Of a DNA stretch of 64,000 nt, positions 19,124-28,080 are shown in pieces. Location: contig NZ_BPIG01000001.1 of NCBI RefSeq assembly GCF_026003995.1, positions 817,444 through 881,443 on the forward strand, written 5' to 3'. Source of the stretch: Tepidiforma sp. (GTDB lineage Bacteria; Chloroflexota; Dehalococcoidia; Tepidiformales; Tepidiformaceae). Made by a program: the position numbers and the translations under genes. Under the pieces are notes generated by a model. The model was not told the DNA's origin. It saw nothing but the letters and a program-made list of their open reading frames with translations, and did no database searches. Position 1 is the first letter of the stretch; each line of letters starts with the position of its first letter.

Positions 19124-20029
19124 ATGCAGAAGCCGGCAGTGGCGCTCGCGGCGGCGGTCGGCCGCCGGAAATGGACCGTGGAGACGGCGAAACAGCTCGA
19201 AGCGGCGGGGTTCGCGGGGATTTACTGCGCGAGCTTCGGCGACGGGATGGGGCTGTGCCTCTCGATCGCGCACGCCACCTCGACGATCAAATTCGGGACC
19301 TCGATCATCCCGATTTACTACCGGGTGCCGTTCGACCTCGCGCAATCGGCGGCGTACATCCACGAAATCAGCGACGGGCGGTTCTACCTCGGCATCGGTG
19401 TGAGCCATGCGCCGGCCAACGCGCGTATCGGGGCGAAGCCTGGGAAGCCGTTGAGCGACATGCGGCAGTACGTCGAGGCGATGCGGGCGGCGTCGCAGCA
19501 GGTCGGGCCGCTGCCGCCGATCGTTCTGGCGACGCTGCGGAAGAAGATGGTGGAGCTGGCCGTGGAGATCGCGGAGGGCGCGGTCTGGGCGAACGCGGCG
19601 CGGAGCCACATGCCGGAGTCGCTGGCGCACATCCCGGCGGAGAAGCGGGAGGGCGACTTCTTCATCGGCGACATGATCCCGATGTGCATCGATGACGACG
19701 ATCCGGCGGCGGCGGCGAACGTGATGAAGCGGGTGCTGACCGGCTACGTGATGCTGCCGAACTACCGGAACTACTGGAAGGAAGCCGGCTACGTCGAGGA
19801 GATGGAGGCGATCGAGGCGGCGCTGGCGCGCGGCGACCGGGAGGCACTGCCGGGGCTGATGTCGGAGCGCTGGCTTTCGGACTGCACGCTTTACGGCACG
19901 CGGAAGCAGGTGCTGGAGGGTCTGGAACAGTGGTTCGCGGCCGGGGTGAAGACGCCGATCGTGGTGCCGTCTTCGACGAAGGGCGGGCAGGTGAAGGCGT
20001 TCGAGGAGCTGTTCGCTGCCTTCGCGTGA
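19124..20029 (+). CDS. LLM class F420-dependent oxidoreductase
   Basis: A 301-aa luciferase-like protein with CAGGAGGGG upstream of the ATG. It has [18 protein letters not shown] (about 84-101) and a shortened TIM-barrel layout similar to mycobacterial F420-dependent enzymes. It belongs to a different subgroup from the 10676/13560 pair. A TATAGT hexamer lies at 19083-19088 as a possible -10. Substrate and reaction are not predictable. Confidence 0.8.
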   Translation: MQKPAVALAAAVGRRKWTVETAKQLEAAGFAGIYCASFGDGMGLCLSIAHATSTIKFGTSIIPIYYRVPFDLAQSAAYIHEISDGRFYLGIGVSHAPANARIGAKPGKPLSDMRQYVEAMRAASQQVGPLPPIVLATLRKKMVELAVEIAEGAVWANAARSHMPESLAHIPAEKREGDFFIGDMIPMCIDDDDPAAAANVMKRVLTGYVMLPNYRNYWKEAGYVEEMEAIEAALARGDREALPGLMSERWLSDCTLYGTRKQVLEGLEQWFAAGVKTPIVVPSSTKGGQVKAFEELFAAFA

Positions 20030-20054
20030 CGCCGCCGGGCGCGCCGTCCCTACA

Positions 20055-20831
20055 ATGGGAGACGTGTTCGAGCGCGAACTTGAGGCGGCGAAGGAGGCGG
20101 CGCTTGCCGCGGGGGAGGTCATCGAGCGCTTCCGGCGGGAGGGCGTCCGGTACGGGCGGAAGGCCGGCCGGGAGCTCGTCTCGGAAGCTGACCTCGCGGC
20201 GGCGGCGCTGCTCGAACGGCGGCTGCTCGGGGCGTTTCCCGAGGACGGCTGGCTGAGCGAAGAGCACCGGGATTCGCCGGCGCGGCTGCGGGCGGCGCGC
20301 ACGTGGGTCGTCGACCCGATCGATGGGACGCGGGAGTACCTCGAAGGCGTGCCGGAGTTCGCCGTCTCGATCGCGCTGGTCGCGAACGGCGAGCCGGTGC
20401 TCGGGGTGGTGCACAACCCGGCGACGGGCGAGCTGTTCGCAGCGGCGTGCTGCGGCGCCATGGAGCGCCCGGCGACCGAGCCGACGGGCCAGCCGTTCGA
20501 GGCGCTCGTCGGGCGCGGCGAGCACGCGTGGGACGACCTGCCGCCGCTGCCGGAGGGCACGCTGGTGCGGCCGATGGGGAGCGTCGCCTACCGGCTGGCG
20601 CGGCTGGCGCAGGGCGACGGCAACGCGACGCTGACCGGCTTCGGCCGTGCGGAATGGGACGTCGCCGCGGGCGCGGCGCTCTGCCGGGCGGCGGGGCTCC
20701 GGGTCACCGGGGTGCTGGGCGACCCGATCCGGTTCAACCAGCCGCGGCCGGTGGTGCGCGGGCTGCTGGCGGCGGAGCCGGGGCTGCACGAACGGCTGAC
20801 GCGCTTCTTCAAGCAGTTCGCGCGGGGATAG
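20055..20831 (+). CDS. Inositol-phosphatase/CysQ-like phosphatase
   Basis: A 258-aa member of the Li+-sensitive, Mg2+-dependent phosphatase superfamily. It contains SEADLAAAALLE (about 43-54), SEEH for metal 1, WVVDPIDGTREYLEGVPEF with the metal-binding DPIDGT, and the C-terminal GRAEWDVAAGAAL. Candidate substrates are inositol phosphates, histidinol phosphate or 3'-phosphoadenosine 5'-phosphate; the sequence does not decide. ATG 20055 lies inside a TACAAT hexamer (20051-20056) and GTG 20064 would be the leaderless alternative, removing three residues. Confidence 0.82.
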   Translation: MGDVFERELEAAKEAALAAGEVIERFRREGVRYGRKAGRELVSEADLAAAALLERRLLGAFPEDGWLSEEHRDSPARLRAARTWVVDPIDGTREYLEGVPEFAVSIALVANGEPVLGVVHNPATGELFAAACCGAMERPATEPTGQPFEALVGRGEHAWDDLPPLPEGTLVRPMGSVAYRLARLAQGDGNATLTGFGRAEWDVAAGAALCRAAGLRVTGVLGDPIRFNQPRPVVRGLLAAEPGLHERLTRFFKQFARG

Positions 20832-20850
20832 CCCGCAGGGGAGGCAGGTC

Positions 20851-21801
20851 ATGGGCATCGGCATCGGGTTCGGCGTGGCCGGGTTCCCGTTTTCGTCGGC
20901 GGATGCGTTCGGGCGGTGGATCGACCTGCTGGAGGAGCGCGGCGCGGATTCGGTCTGGTTCAGCGAACGGCTCGTTTCGAGCGCGCCGACGCTTGAGCCG
21001 ATGGCAGCGATCGGGATGGCGCTGGGCCGGACGCGGCGGCTGAAAGCGGGGATGAACGCCGTGGTCGTGCCGTTCCGCGACCCGCTGGTGCTGGCGAAGG
21101 AGTGCGCCACGCTCGACTACCTGAGCGGCGGGCGGCTCCTGCCGGTATTCGGGGTCGGCGACGAGCGGGCGCCGGAATGGCGGGCGACGGGCCGCGACCC
21201 GCGGGGCCGCGGGGCCGCAGCGGACGAAGCGCTCGAAATCATGGCGCGGCTGTGGGCAGGCGAACGGCTGACGTTCGCGGGGCAGCACTACCGGTACACG
21301 GAGGCCGTGATTTCGCCGCTGCCGGTGCAGCAGCCGCTGCCGCTCTGGATTGGCGGGAGTTCGGAGGCCGCGGTCCGGCGGACGGCGCGGCTGGGGACAG
21401 GCTGGCTTGCCGGGCTGCAGACGCCCGCGCAGGTGGCGCCCATCGTGGCGGCGATCAAACGGGCGGCGGCAGAGGCGGGGCGCACGATTGACGAGGACCA
21501 CTACGGGGCCGGGTTTTCCTACCGGTTCGGGAGCGCCGACGAGCCGGTGGTGCAGCGGCAGCTGGCCGGGCTAGCGCGCCTGCCCGGGGTCGGCGACCCG
21601 CTGGGGCTCGCGGCGGTGGGCGGCGCGGCGGAGATTGCGCAGCGCATCCGCGAGTTCATCGCGGCCGGGGTCTCGAAGTTCGTCGTCCGGCCCATCGCGG
21701 AGAACGACGATGACCTGATGGCGCAAACCGCGCGGCTGCTCGACGAGGTGGTGCCGCTGTTCGCGCCGCCGAAGGTCAGCGGGAGAGCGGCGCGAGCCTG
21801 A
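20851..21801 (+). CDS. LLM class F420-dependent oxidoreductase (TIGR03619-like)
   Basis: A 316-aa luciferase-like monooxygenase-family protein. It shows GADSVWFSERLVS (about 31-43), the SGGRLLPVFGVGDERAPEW region and PLPLWIGGSSEAAVRRTARLG, typical of F420-dependent members. GGGGAGGCAGG precedes the start. Its 3' end overlaps the convergent tilS by 26 bp. It is the fifth LLM family member in 19 kb. Substrate unknown. Confidence 0.82.
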   Translation: MGIGIGFGVAGFPFSSADAFGRWIDLLEERGADSVWFSERLVSSAPTLEPMAAIGMALGRTRRLKAGMNAVVVPFRDPLVLAKECATLDYLSGGRLLPVFGVGDERAPEWRATGRDPRGRGAAADEALEIMARLWAGERLTFAGQHYRYTEAVISPLPVQQPLPLWIGGSSEAAVRRTARLGTGWLAGLQTPAQVAPIVAAIKRAAAEAGRTIDEDHYGAGFSYRFGSADEPVVQRQLAGLARLPGVGDPLGLAAVGGAAEIAQRIREFIAAGVSKFVVRPIAENDDDLMAQTARLLDEVVPLFAPPKVSGRAARA

Positions 21802-23296
21802 CCCAGAGGTCGGGGGGCTCCCCGGCATCGCGCGTGAACACCCTCGAGGCGGTGAAGATGGCTGCCGGGCCGCTCGCATCGGTGACGGCGACCGCACCGG
21901 GACGCTCCCACGCCGGCACCTTCTGGTCGATGAGCAGGTCGGAGACCTTCCGCGTGAGGCCGCGCCAGGCGATGCGGTCGCCGGGCTGGAGGTGGCGAAC
22001 CCGGAGGGCGCCGCGGAGGCTCGCGGAGGCGAGGCCCGCGACCGGCGCCTGCGGGGTGGCCTCCGCGGGGGATGTGAGGACATCGACCCGCCACGGTCCG
22101 AAGCGGCGGCTGCCGGGGACGTCGAGGAGCACCGGCTCGGCGGGCTCGACGGGTTCGAGGCGGGGACCGATGCGGACACGGCCCGCGGAGACCTCGACAG
22201 CGGTGTCGCCGAAAGCGACCGAGCCAGAGCCGCGGCGGAGCGCCTGCCGGAGGTTTTCGAGCCGGGTGCGGTTGACCGCGGGCTCGAGGTGGAAGAAGGC
22301 GGCCTCCCGTTCGACGACGAGCCAGAGCGATTCCCCGGGGAGGCCGGCGAGCGCGGCTGCTTCGTAGACGGCGCCGACCGGGCCGCGTTCCAGCGCGCGC
22401 GCCTCGAACGAGCGGCGCTCGAGGAGGGCGAAGGCCTCGCGGGCGCTTTCGGCGAGGCCGAAGAGCGCCGCATCGATGGACGGGTTGAAGTCTGCGAGGG
22501 CCGGCAGGAGCGCCGTCCGGATGCGGTTGCGGGTGTGCGAGGGGTCGCGGTTCGACTCGTCGACGCGGGGCTCGAGCCCGAGGTCGCGGCAGACGGCGAG
22601 GGTGTCGGCGCGCCGGAGGCAGAGCAGCGGGCGGAGGAGGGCGCGCCCGGGGGCGCCGGGCACCTGTCCCGCCGGGAGCATGCCGCGGAGGCCGCGGACG
22701 CCGCTGCCGCGGAGCAGGTGGAGGAGGACCGTCTCGGCCTGGTCGTCGGCGGTGTGGCCGGTCACGACCGCGTCGCACTGCTCCTTTTCGGCGGCGAAGG
22801 CGAGGAACTGGTAGCGCATCAGGCGGGCGGTCTCTTCGATGCCGCGGCGCTGGCGGGCGGCCACCTCCCGAACCGGGCCTTCGCCGGTGACGGCTTCGAG
22901 CCCCAGGGCAGCCGCGTGCTCGCGCACGAACCGGAGGTCTTCGGCGGAGCCCGGACGGAGCTGGTGGTCGAAGTGGGCAACCTTCAGCTCGAGGCGGAAC
23001 CGGTCGCGGAGCCGCAAGAGGAGGTGGAGGAGGGCGAGGGAATCGGGACCGCCGGAGACGGCGACGAGGAGGCGGCTGCGGCCGCGGAAGAGCCGCTCCT
23101 CGGCGGCGAAGCGTGCGACGCGCTGGAGCGCGTCCCTGAGGGCACGGGGAAGGCGAGCGGGCGGCTCGGGCGGCTCAGGCGCGCCGGGGAAGGGAGCGAA
23201 GCCCGGGACGGGGGATTGCTCAGCGGGGGAAGAGCCGCTGCCACCAGGTGCCTGAGGGCTGCGCTTCTTCGGCGGCCGGGGGACTGATGACGACAA
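21776..23296 (-). CDS. tilS: tRNA(Ile)-lysidine synthetase
   Basis: TilS ligates lysine to C34 of the CAU-anticodon tRNA-Ile, changing its specificity from Met to Ile; essential. The N-terminal PP-loop motif VAVSGGPDSLALLH is followed by HFDHQLRP, VTGHTADDQAETVLLHLLRG and DESNRDPSHTRNRIR. The C-terminal TilS domain is present. The start is unclear: no ATG or GTG lies between 23357 and the PP-loop, so TTG 23296 (506 aa, GGGGA upstream) is chosen. That start overlaps the upstream FtsB-like gene by 77 bp. ATG 23359 is the alternative. Confidence 0.88.
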   Translation of the reverse strand: MSSSVPRPPKKRSPQAPGGSGSSPAEQSPVPGFAPFPGAPEPPEPPARLPRALRDALQRVARFAAEERLFRGRSRLLVAVSGGPDSLALLHLLLRLRDRFRLELKVAHFDHQLRPGSAEDLRFVREHAAALGLEAVTGEGPVREVAARQRRGIEETARLMRYQFLAFAAEKEQCDAVVTGHTADDQAETVLLHLLRGSGVRGLRGMLPAGQVPGAPGRALLRPLLCLRRADTLAVCRDLGLEPRVDESNRDPSHTRNRIRTALLPALADFNPSIDAALFGLAESAREAFALLERRSFEARALERGPVGAVYEAAALAGLPGESLWLVVEREAAFFHLEPAVNRTRLENLRQALRRGSGSVAFGDTAVEVSAGRVRIGPRLEPVEPAEPVLLDVPGSRRFGPWRVDVLTSPAEATPQAPVAGLASASLRGALRVRHLQPGDRIAWRGLTRKVSDLLIDQKVPAWERPGAVAVTDASGPAAIFTASRVFTRDAGEPPDLWVRLAPLSR

Positions 23297-23561
23297 ACGG
23301 GATTTCCCCTTCGCGGATGTAGCCGTAGCGGCGGCGGGCCTCCTGTTCGACGTACGCATCGGAGGCGACGTAGGCGCGGACGGCTTCGAGGTAGGCTTTC
23401 TGTTCTTCGAGCGCGCGGAGCTGCTCTTCGGCGCGCGCACGGGATTCGCCGAGCTGGCTGGAGCGGTACATGCCGAGGACGGCCGTGTAGACAAAGTAGC
23501 CGCCGATGATGAGGCTGACGGCGATGATGACCCGGGAGCGGCTCAGCAGGGGCGGCGCCAT
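23220..23561 (-). CDS. FtsB/DivIC-like septum formation initiator
   Basis: A 113-aa bitopic protein: a short cytosolic N-terminus, one transmembrane helix (about 10-30), then a coiled coil (about 33-62) and YVEQEARRRYGYIREGEIPFVV, the hallmark of FtsB/DivIC proteins where EARR.YG..PGE is conserved. These link FtsL and FtsQ in the divisome. A proline-rich end finishes the protein. It overlaps tilS and sits 3 bp from the phosphatase gene upstream, implying one transcript. Confidence 0.8.
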   Translation of the reverse strand: MAPPLLSRSRVIIAVSLIIGGYFVYTAVLGMYRSSQLGESRARAEEQLRALEEQKAYLEAVRAYVASDAYVEQEARRRYGYIREGEIPFVVISPPAAEEAQPSGTWWQRLFPR

Positions 23562-23564
23562 GAT

Positions 23565-24212
23565 TCAGGTGGAGACGCTACGCGCGGGGGCAGCAAGGTT
23601 CAAGGGTTCCTCGAGATGACAGACGTCGTTGAGGGCCTGGATGGCGGCCCGCCCGTGCTGGATGGAGATCGTGGTGACGGACGCGAGGTCGAGCCGGAAG
23701 TTGCGGAAGCTGGCGACCGGGATGCCGAGGAGCTGGCAGACGAGCACCCGGAGCGTGAAGTTGTGGGAGACGATGACGGCGACGCGGTCGGGGCCGGCGA
23801 GGAGTTCGGCGGATAGCGGTTCGAGGCGGCGGGCGAGCTCCGCAAGGGATTCGCCGCCGGGCATCGGGACGGCGACCGGGTCATCGCCGGTCCAGGCGCG
23901 GTAGAAATCGGGGAAGCGCTCGCGGATCTCGGCGTAGGTGAGGCCTTCCGTATCGCCGACGTCGAGCTCGGTGAGTTCGGGCCGGACGTCGACGGCGAGG
24001 GCGTGGTGGTCGGCGATGGCGCGGGCGATCTCGAGGGCGCGCTGGAGCGGGGAGGAGAGGACGGCATCGACCGGGACGCGGGCGAAGCGGGCAGCGAGGA
24101 GGCTGGCCTGGAGGCGTCCGCGGGACGAAAGCGGCACGTCGGCGCGGCCGAGGCCGCGCTCTTCCGCGTTATGGTTGGTTTCCCCGTGGCGGACGAGGTA
24201 GAGGAGGCTCAC
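23565..24212 (-). CDS. Histidine phosphatase family protein
   Basis: A 215-aa protein with the phosphoglycerate-mutase-like catalytic motif LVRHGETNHN (phospho-acceptor His at 9), SSPLQRALE, the TELDVGDTEGLTY acid motif and the second His in VIVSHNFTLRVL. Candidate roles include alpha-ribazole phosphatase, broad-specificity phosphatase or cofactor-dependent mutase; no neighbour decides. Its start overlaps the GNAT stop by 4 bp. Confidence 0.85.
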   Translation of the reverse strand: MSLLYLVRHGETNHNAEERGLGRADVPLSSRGRLQASLLAARFARVPVDAVLSSPLQRALEIARAIADHHALAVDVRPELTELDVGDTEGLTYAEIRERFPDFYRAWTGDDPVAVPMPGGESLAELARRLEPLSAELLAGPDRVAVIVSHNFTLRVLVCQLLGIPVASFRNFRLDLASVTTISIQHGRAAIQALNDVCHLEEPLNLAAPARSVST

Positions 24213-24733
24213 GGCCGGGCCTCCTCGCCGGGGTCGAGGGGCGCCCAGAGGCGGACGATGAAGGGGCGAAAGCCGAGGGCGGCCCAGAAGCGGGCGGCCT
24301 CTTCATCGGCGGCGAGGACGGGCATCTCGAAATGGCGGACGCCGTCGATGGCGGCGGCCCACCGCGCGATGGCGGCGACGAGGGCGCGGGCGATGCCGCG
24401 GCGGCGGTAGGCCGGTTCGACCCAGAGGTAGCCGATGGTCGCGTGGCGCTCGGGGAGCCGGTCCGGTCCGGCGGATTCGATGGCGCCGGAAATGAAGCCG
24501 GCGACCCCGCCGCCGCACTCGGCGACGAAGACGCTGGCGGCGCCGCGTTCGACCTGGCTGCGAAGGGCGACTTCGAACTGGTCGGGGCCGACGGGCGCGA
24601 GGACGACGCGAGGGTCGACGCGGGCGTTGTGTTCGCGGGCGCGAAGCCAGAGGGGGTAGAGCGCGCCGGCGTCGGCCGGGACGGCGGGGCGGACCTGGAA
24701 AGCCGTCAGAGGTACTGGCCGTGGCGTCGCCAT
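24209..24733 (-). CDS. GNAT family N-acetyltransferase
   Basis: A 174-aa acetyltransferase starting at ATG 24733. It has the GNAT fold with the acetyl-CoA pyrophosphate loop in YRRRGIARALVAAIARW (about 121-137), preceded by IGYLWVEPAYR and followed by FWAALGF. The acceptor is unknown. The first 28 bp overlap the end of the upstream DUF2344 gene, and its stop overlaps the phosphatase start, so the three are translated as a unit. Confidence 0.82.
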   Translation of the reverse strand: MATPRPVPLTAFQVRPAVPADAGALYPLWLRAREHNARVDPRVVLAPVGPDQFEVALRSQVERGAASVFVAECGGGVAGFISGAIESAGPDRLPERHATIGYLWVEPAYRRRGIARALVAAIARWAAAIDGVRHFEMPVLAADEEAARFWAALGFRPFIVRLWAPLDPGEEARP

Positions 24734-25398
24734 AGTTCCCTCGCTGGCGAGCGGTCGTCGAGGACGATGCCGGTTCGCACGAAGCTCTGCGGCTCGAAGC
24801 CGGGAACGAGCGCCGCCAGTATAGCTTCCGGGCGGGCGGTGATGTGCTGGTCGGTGCGGAGGCGCATGGCGAGTTCGGTGCCGCCGTCGATGGGACGGGC
24901 GGTGAGCCAGGCGGTGGCAGCGCGGAGGTCGTAGGTGCGTTCGCGCTCGCCGCGCTCTTCGCGCCATTCGAGCGCGGGCAGGGCGAGGAACTCATCGACC
25001 CGGGCGCGCGCGAATGCCGGGTCGAGCCCCGGGATGGCGGCGCGGTAATCGGACCAGAGCATCGCGGCCTGGGGCTGCGGCGCGCCGAGGGGAACTTCGC
25101 GGGCGCCGACGAGGGCGAGGTCGCCGGTGGCCTGCGCGGCGAGGCGCGCGTGGAAGTCCGCGGGGTCGATGCGCTCCTCCAGGATGACGTCCATCACTTC
25201 GCGCTCGGCCATGAATCCGAGGGGGAGCGGCGAGGCGAAGAAGAGCTTCGGGTGGGGCGTAAAGCCCTGAGAGTAGGCGAGCGGCAGGCCGGCGCGGCGG
25301 ATGGCGCGCTCCCAGAAGCGGAGCACATCGAGGTGGGAGATGTAGCGGACGCGCTCGCCTTTGCGGAACCACGTGCGGATGCGCTGCGGGCTGCTCAC
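24706..25398 (-). CDS. TIGR03936-type DUF2344 protein (radical-SAM associated)
   Basis: A 230-aa protein with the family-defining YISHLDVLRFWERAIRRAGLPLAYSQGF (about 19-46), then HPKLFFASPLPLGFMAEREVMD. The family is usually fused to or beside a B12/radical SAM protein. No radical SAM gene is seen on either side here, so the partner is elsewhere or missing. Function unknown; a tRNA or ribosome role has been suggested because of linkage to rne/rng and rplU in many genomes. Confidence 0.85.
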   Translation of the reverse strand: MSSPQRIRTWFRKGERVRYISHLDVLRFWERAIRRAGLPLAYSQGFTPHPKLFFASPLPLGFMAEREVMDVILEERIDPADFHARLAAQATGDLALVGAREVPLGAPQPQAAMLWSDYRAAIPGLDPAFARARVDEFLALPALEWREERGERERTYDLRAATAWLTARPIDGGTELAMRLRTDQHITARPEAILAALVPGFEPQSFVRTGIVLDDRSPARELWRRHGQYL

Positions 25399-25424
25399 GC
25401 TGCCGATGGTAGCACGGCGCGGGG

Positions 25425-26366
25425 TCAGGGCCGGGGGAGGACGCGGGCGGCGAGCTCTTCGGCAGCCGTGTGGGGGTCGAGCTCGCGGCTGGCGATGCGC
25501 TCGGTAAGGGTTGCGATGACCACCTCGGGCGCGGCCTTCCGGATCTCCTCGAGGATGAGCTGCTGGGTGATGGCCATGAGCTGGTGGCGCGCATCCTCGG
25601 CGCGGTGGGCGGCGAGCTGGCCGGAGGCTTCGAGGTAGGCGCGGTGCTCATCGATGGCATCGGCGAGCGCGGCGAGACCTTCGCCTCGCGTGGCGATCGT
25701 CTTGAGAATGGGCGGGCGGCGCTGGTCGCCGGGGGAGAGCGCGAGGAGCGCCTGGAGCTGGCTGACGAGCACGTCGGCACCCGGGTGGTCGGCTTTGTTG
25801 ACGACGAGGATGTCGGCGATCTCGATGATGCCGGCCTTGAGGGCCTGGATGTCGTCGCCGGTGCCGGGGTTGTTGACGAGGACGGTGGTCATGGCGGTGC
25901 CGGCGATTTCGACTTCGTCCTGGCCGGCGCCGATGGTCTCGATGATGACGTAGTCGAACCCGAAAGCATCGACGACGGCGACGACATCGGCGATGGCGGG
26001 GGCGAGCCCGCCGAGCGCGCCGCGGCCGGCCATGGAGCGCATGTAGACGCCGGGGTCCATGGTGACGTCCTGCATCCGGATGCGGTCGCCGAGGAGCGCG
26101 CCGTGGGTGAAGGGGCTGGAGGGGTCGACGGCGATGATGGCGACCGTCTTCTCGCGGCGGCGGAGCTCCGTGGCGAGGGCGCCGGTCAGGGTGCTCTTGC
26201 CGGAGCCGGCGCCCCCCGTGATGCCGACGATGTGGGCGCGGCCGGAGTGGGGGAAGAGGGCGCGGACGTAGTCGCGGCCCTCGAGGGTGCGGTTTTCGAC
26301 CCGGGTGATGACGCGGGCGAGCGCGCGGCGGTCGCCTGCGAGGAAGCGCTGGACGAGCTCGTCCAC
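25425..26366 (-). CDS. meaB: Methylmalonyl-CoA mutase-associated GTPase MeaB
   Basis: MeaB is a G3E GTPase that loads and protects adenosylcobalamin in methylmalonyl-CoA mutase. This 313-aa copy has the P-loop GITGGAGSGKST (about 48-59), VDPSSPFTHGALLGDRIRM, MRSMAGRGALGGLAPA, ETIGAGQDEVEIAG and the base-recognition NKADHPGAD. Length and order match the family. It lies 1 bp downstream of the B12-binding subunit gene, as expected for a mutase chaperone. Confidence 0.92.
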   Translation of the reverse strand: MDELVQRFLAGDRRALARVITRVENRTLEGRDYVRALFPHSGRAHIVGITGGAGSGKSTLTGALATELRRREKTVAIIAVDPSSPFTHGALLGDRIRMQDVTMDPGVYMRSMAGRGALGGLAPAIADVVAVVDAFGFDYVIIETIGAGQDEVEIAGTAMTTVLVNNPGTGDDIQALKAGIIEIADILVVNKADHPGADVLVSQLQALLALSPGDQRRPPILKTIATRGEGLAALADAIDEHRAYLEASGQLAAHRAEDARHQLMAITQQLILEEIRKAAPEVVIATLTERIASRELDPHTAAEELAARVLPRP

Positions 26367-26367
26367 G

Positions 26368-26778
26368 TTACTTCTTCACGTTGTCGTAGACGAACTTGAC
26401 GATGTCCTGGGTGTTCGTCCCGGGGCGGAAGATGGCCTTGAAGCCGAGTTTCTGGAGGGCTTCGGTGTCTTCTTCGGGGATGATGCCGCCGCAAAAGAGA
26501 AGGACGTCATCGAGGCCGCGCTTTTTGAGCTCTTCGACGACGCGGGGGAAGAGTTCGAGGTGGGCGCCGGAGAGGATGGAGAGGCCGACGACGTCGACGT
26601 CTTCCTGGAGGGCCGCCTCGGCGATCATCTCGGGGGTCTGGCGGATGCCGGTGTAGATGACCTCGCAGCCGCCGTCGCGGAGGGCGCGGGCGACGACCTT
26701 GGCGCCGCGGTCGTGGCCATCGAGGCCGGGCTTCGCGATGAGCACCCTGATTTTGCCGGTTGCGGTTGCTGTCGACAT
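26368..26778 (-). CDS. Methylmalonyl-CoA mutase small (B12-binding) subunit
   Basis: A 136-aa stand-alone cobalamin-binding domain. The B12 signature is complete: [18 protein letters not shown] with DxHxxG (the His is the lower axial cobalt ligand), [12 protein letters not shown] for the SxL motif and [10 protein letters not shown] for the GG motif. It pairs with the separate large subunit at 28614-30270, as in archaeal and Chloroflexota two-chain mutases that interconvert (R)-methylmalonyl-CoA and succinyl-CoA. GGAGGGGAGCC precedes the start. Confidence 0.92.
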   Translation of the reverse strand: MSTATATGKIRVLIAKPGLDGHDRGAKVVARALRDGGCEVIYTGIRQTPEMIAEAALQEDVDVVGLSILSGAHLELFPRVVEELKKRGLDDVLLFCGGIIPEEDTEALQKLGFKAIFRPGTNTQDIVKFVYDNVKK

Positions 26779-26824
26779 GGCTCCCCTCGGAGGTGATGGT
26801 GCAGGTGAGGGTTATGGTAGCGGG

Positions 26825-27220
26825 CTAGCGCGCGGAGCGCTGGATGAGCTGGAGGTTGACGCCGTGGGAGGACCTCGGCGAGACGAAGGCGATGCCGTTG
26901 TTCGGGTCGCCGACGCGGTAGCCGAGGCCGCGGAGGTGTTCGACGGCGGCGGCGACGTCATCGACTTCGATGGAGAGGAGGTACTGGCCTTCGCCGCGCT
27001 CTTTGGCGAACTGGGCGACGGGCCCCTGGTCGGTGAGGGGCTGGATGAACTCGAGGGCGCTGTCGCCGATCGGCATGAAGGCGTTCTTGATGCCGAGGGC
27101 GGGGATTTCGCCGCCGCGGGAAGGATCGACCTGGAGGTCGAAGTGGCGGGCGTAGGTGGCCGTGGCCTGGTCGATGTCCTTGACGACGATGCCGACGTGG
27201 TCGATGCGCAGGGCTTTCAT
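26825..27220 (-). CDS. VOC family protein (epimerase-like, ligands incomplete)
   Basis: A 131-aa vicinal-oxygen-chelate fold protein. It aligns by eye with methylmalonyl-CoA epimerase: LRIDHVGIVVKDID gives the first metal His and SALEFIQP a second ligand position. The region matching the epimerase His reads GEGQYLLSIE, and the final HGVNLQLIQ has Gln where Glu is expected. Two metal ligands therefore appear lost, so epimerase activity is doubtful. It overlaps the upstream VOC gene by 4 bp. Confidence 0.7.
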   Translation of the reverse strand: MKALRIDHVGIVVKDIDQATATYARHFDLQVDPSRGGEIPALGIKNAFMPIGDSALEFIQPLTDQGPVAQFAKERGEGQYLLSIEVDDVAAAVEHLRGLGYRVGDPNNGIAFVSPRSSHGVNLQLIQRSAR

Positions 27221-27639
27221 GCGGGTGCTCCTGTGGCTGGTGAGATGGCTTCGTACTGGATGAGGGCAAACGGCACGCCATGGGTGCCGGATTTGACGGT
27301 GGCGATGAGGGCGCCGGGCTGGACGGCGGGCTTCGGGTCGCCAACCTCGCAGCCGAAGGCGCGGAGGCGGTCGACGGCGGCGCGGATATCGCGGACGGCG
27401 AGGACGATGCCCCAGAGGCGGGCCTTGACCTCTTCGCCGGGCTTCGGCTCGGGCGGGCCGGCGAATTCGAGGACGACTTCCTGGAGCTTCGCGAAGGCGA
27501 GCTGCGCGCCGGTGCCCGGCCGGGTCATCGTGCGCTTGATTTCGAGGCCAAGGTTGCGCTGGAACGTCTCGGCGACCGCCCCGGAATCGTTCGAGGCGAT
27601 GACGATGTGGTCGATGTGGGTGGCGCCGATGCCGTCCAT
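27217..27639 (-). CDS. VOC family protein (epimerase-like, divergent)
   Basis: A 140-aa VOC protein with THIDHIVIASND for the first His and VVLEFAGPPEP for the acidic position, but RLWGIVLAVRD and HGVPFALIQ where epimerases have the second His and the last Glu. It is the most divergent of the three tandem VOC proteins. Its 3' end overlaps the 26825 gene by 4 bp. A non-catalytic or different-substrate role is inferred. Confidence 0.68.
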   Translation of the reverse strand: MDGIGATHIDHIVIASNDSGAVAETFQRNLGLEIKRTMTRPGTGAQLAFAKLQEVVLEFAGPPEPKPGEEVKARLWGIVLAVRDIRAAVDRLRAFGCEVGDPKPAVQPGALIATVKSGTHGVPFALIQYEAISPATGAPA

Positions 27640-27649
27640 GGTTGGTGGC

Positions 27650-28066
27650 CTAGTGCCCGTGCTGGCCTTCGATGGGGGTGGCGAATTCGACGAGGACGCC
27701 GTGGTTGGAGCGGGGGTGGAGGAAGCAGATCATGCCGGCGAGACCGACGCGGGGCGCCTGGTCGATGAGTTCGATGCCCTTCTGGCGGGCGGCTTCGAGC
27801 TCCTTCGCGACGTCGTCCGATTCGAAGCAGATGTGGTGCATGCCTTCGCCGCGGCTGGCGAGGAAGCGGGCGACGCCGGTGTCGTCGCGGGTCGGTTCGA
27901 GCAGCTCGATCTCGGAGTTGCCGATCTGGAGGAGGACGCCGCGGACGCCCTGGTCTTCGACGACGCGGTCGGCGGTGACGGGGAGGCCGAGGGCGTCGCG
28001 ATAGAACTTGAGGGCCTCATCGGCGGAATGCACGACGATGCCGACGTGGTGGATCTTGGTGAGCAT
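27650..28066 (-). CDS. mce: Methylmalonyl-CoA epimerase
   Basis: A 138-aa VOC enzyme that converts (S)- to (R)-methylmalonyl-CoA. All four metal-ligand positions are present: [27 protein letters not shown] and HGVLVEFA. The opening, [21 protein letters not shown], is typical. It sits between the mutase large-subunit/DinB genes and two degenerate paralogues, all on the minus strand, so it fits a propionyl-CoA assimilation unit. Confidence 0.88.
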   Translation of the reverse strand: MLTKIHHVGIVVHSADEALKFYRDALGLPVTADRVVEDQGVRGVLLQIGNSEIELLEPTRDDTGVARFLASRGEGMHHICFESDDVAKELEAARQKGIELIDQAPRVGLAGMICFLHPRSNHGVLVEFATPIEGQHGH

Positions 28067-28080
28067 GCTGGTGGTACCCC

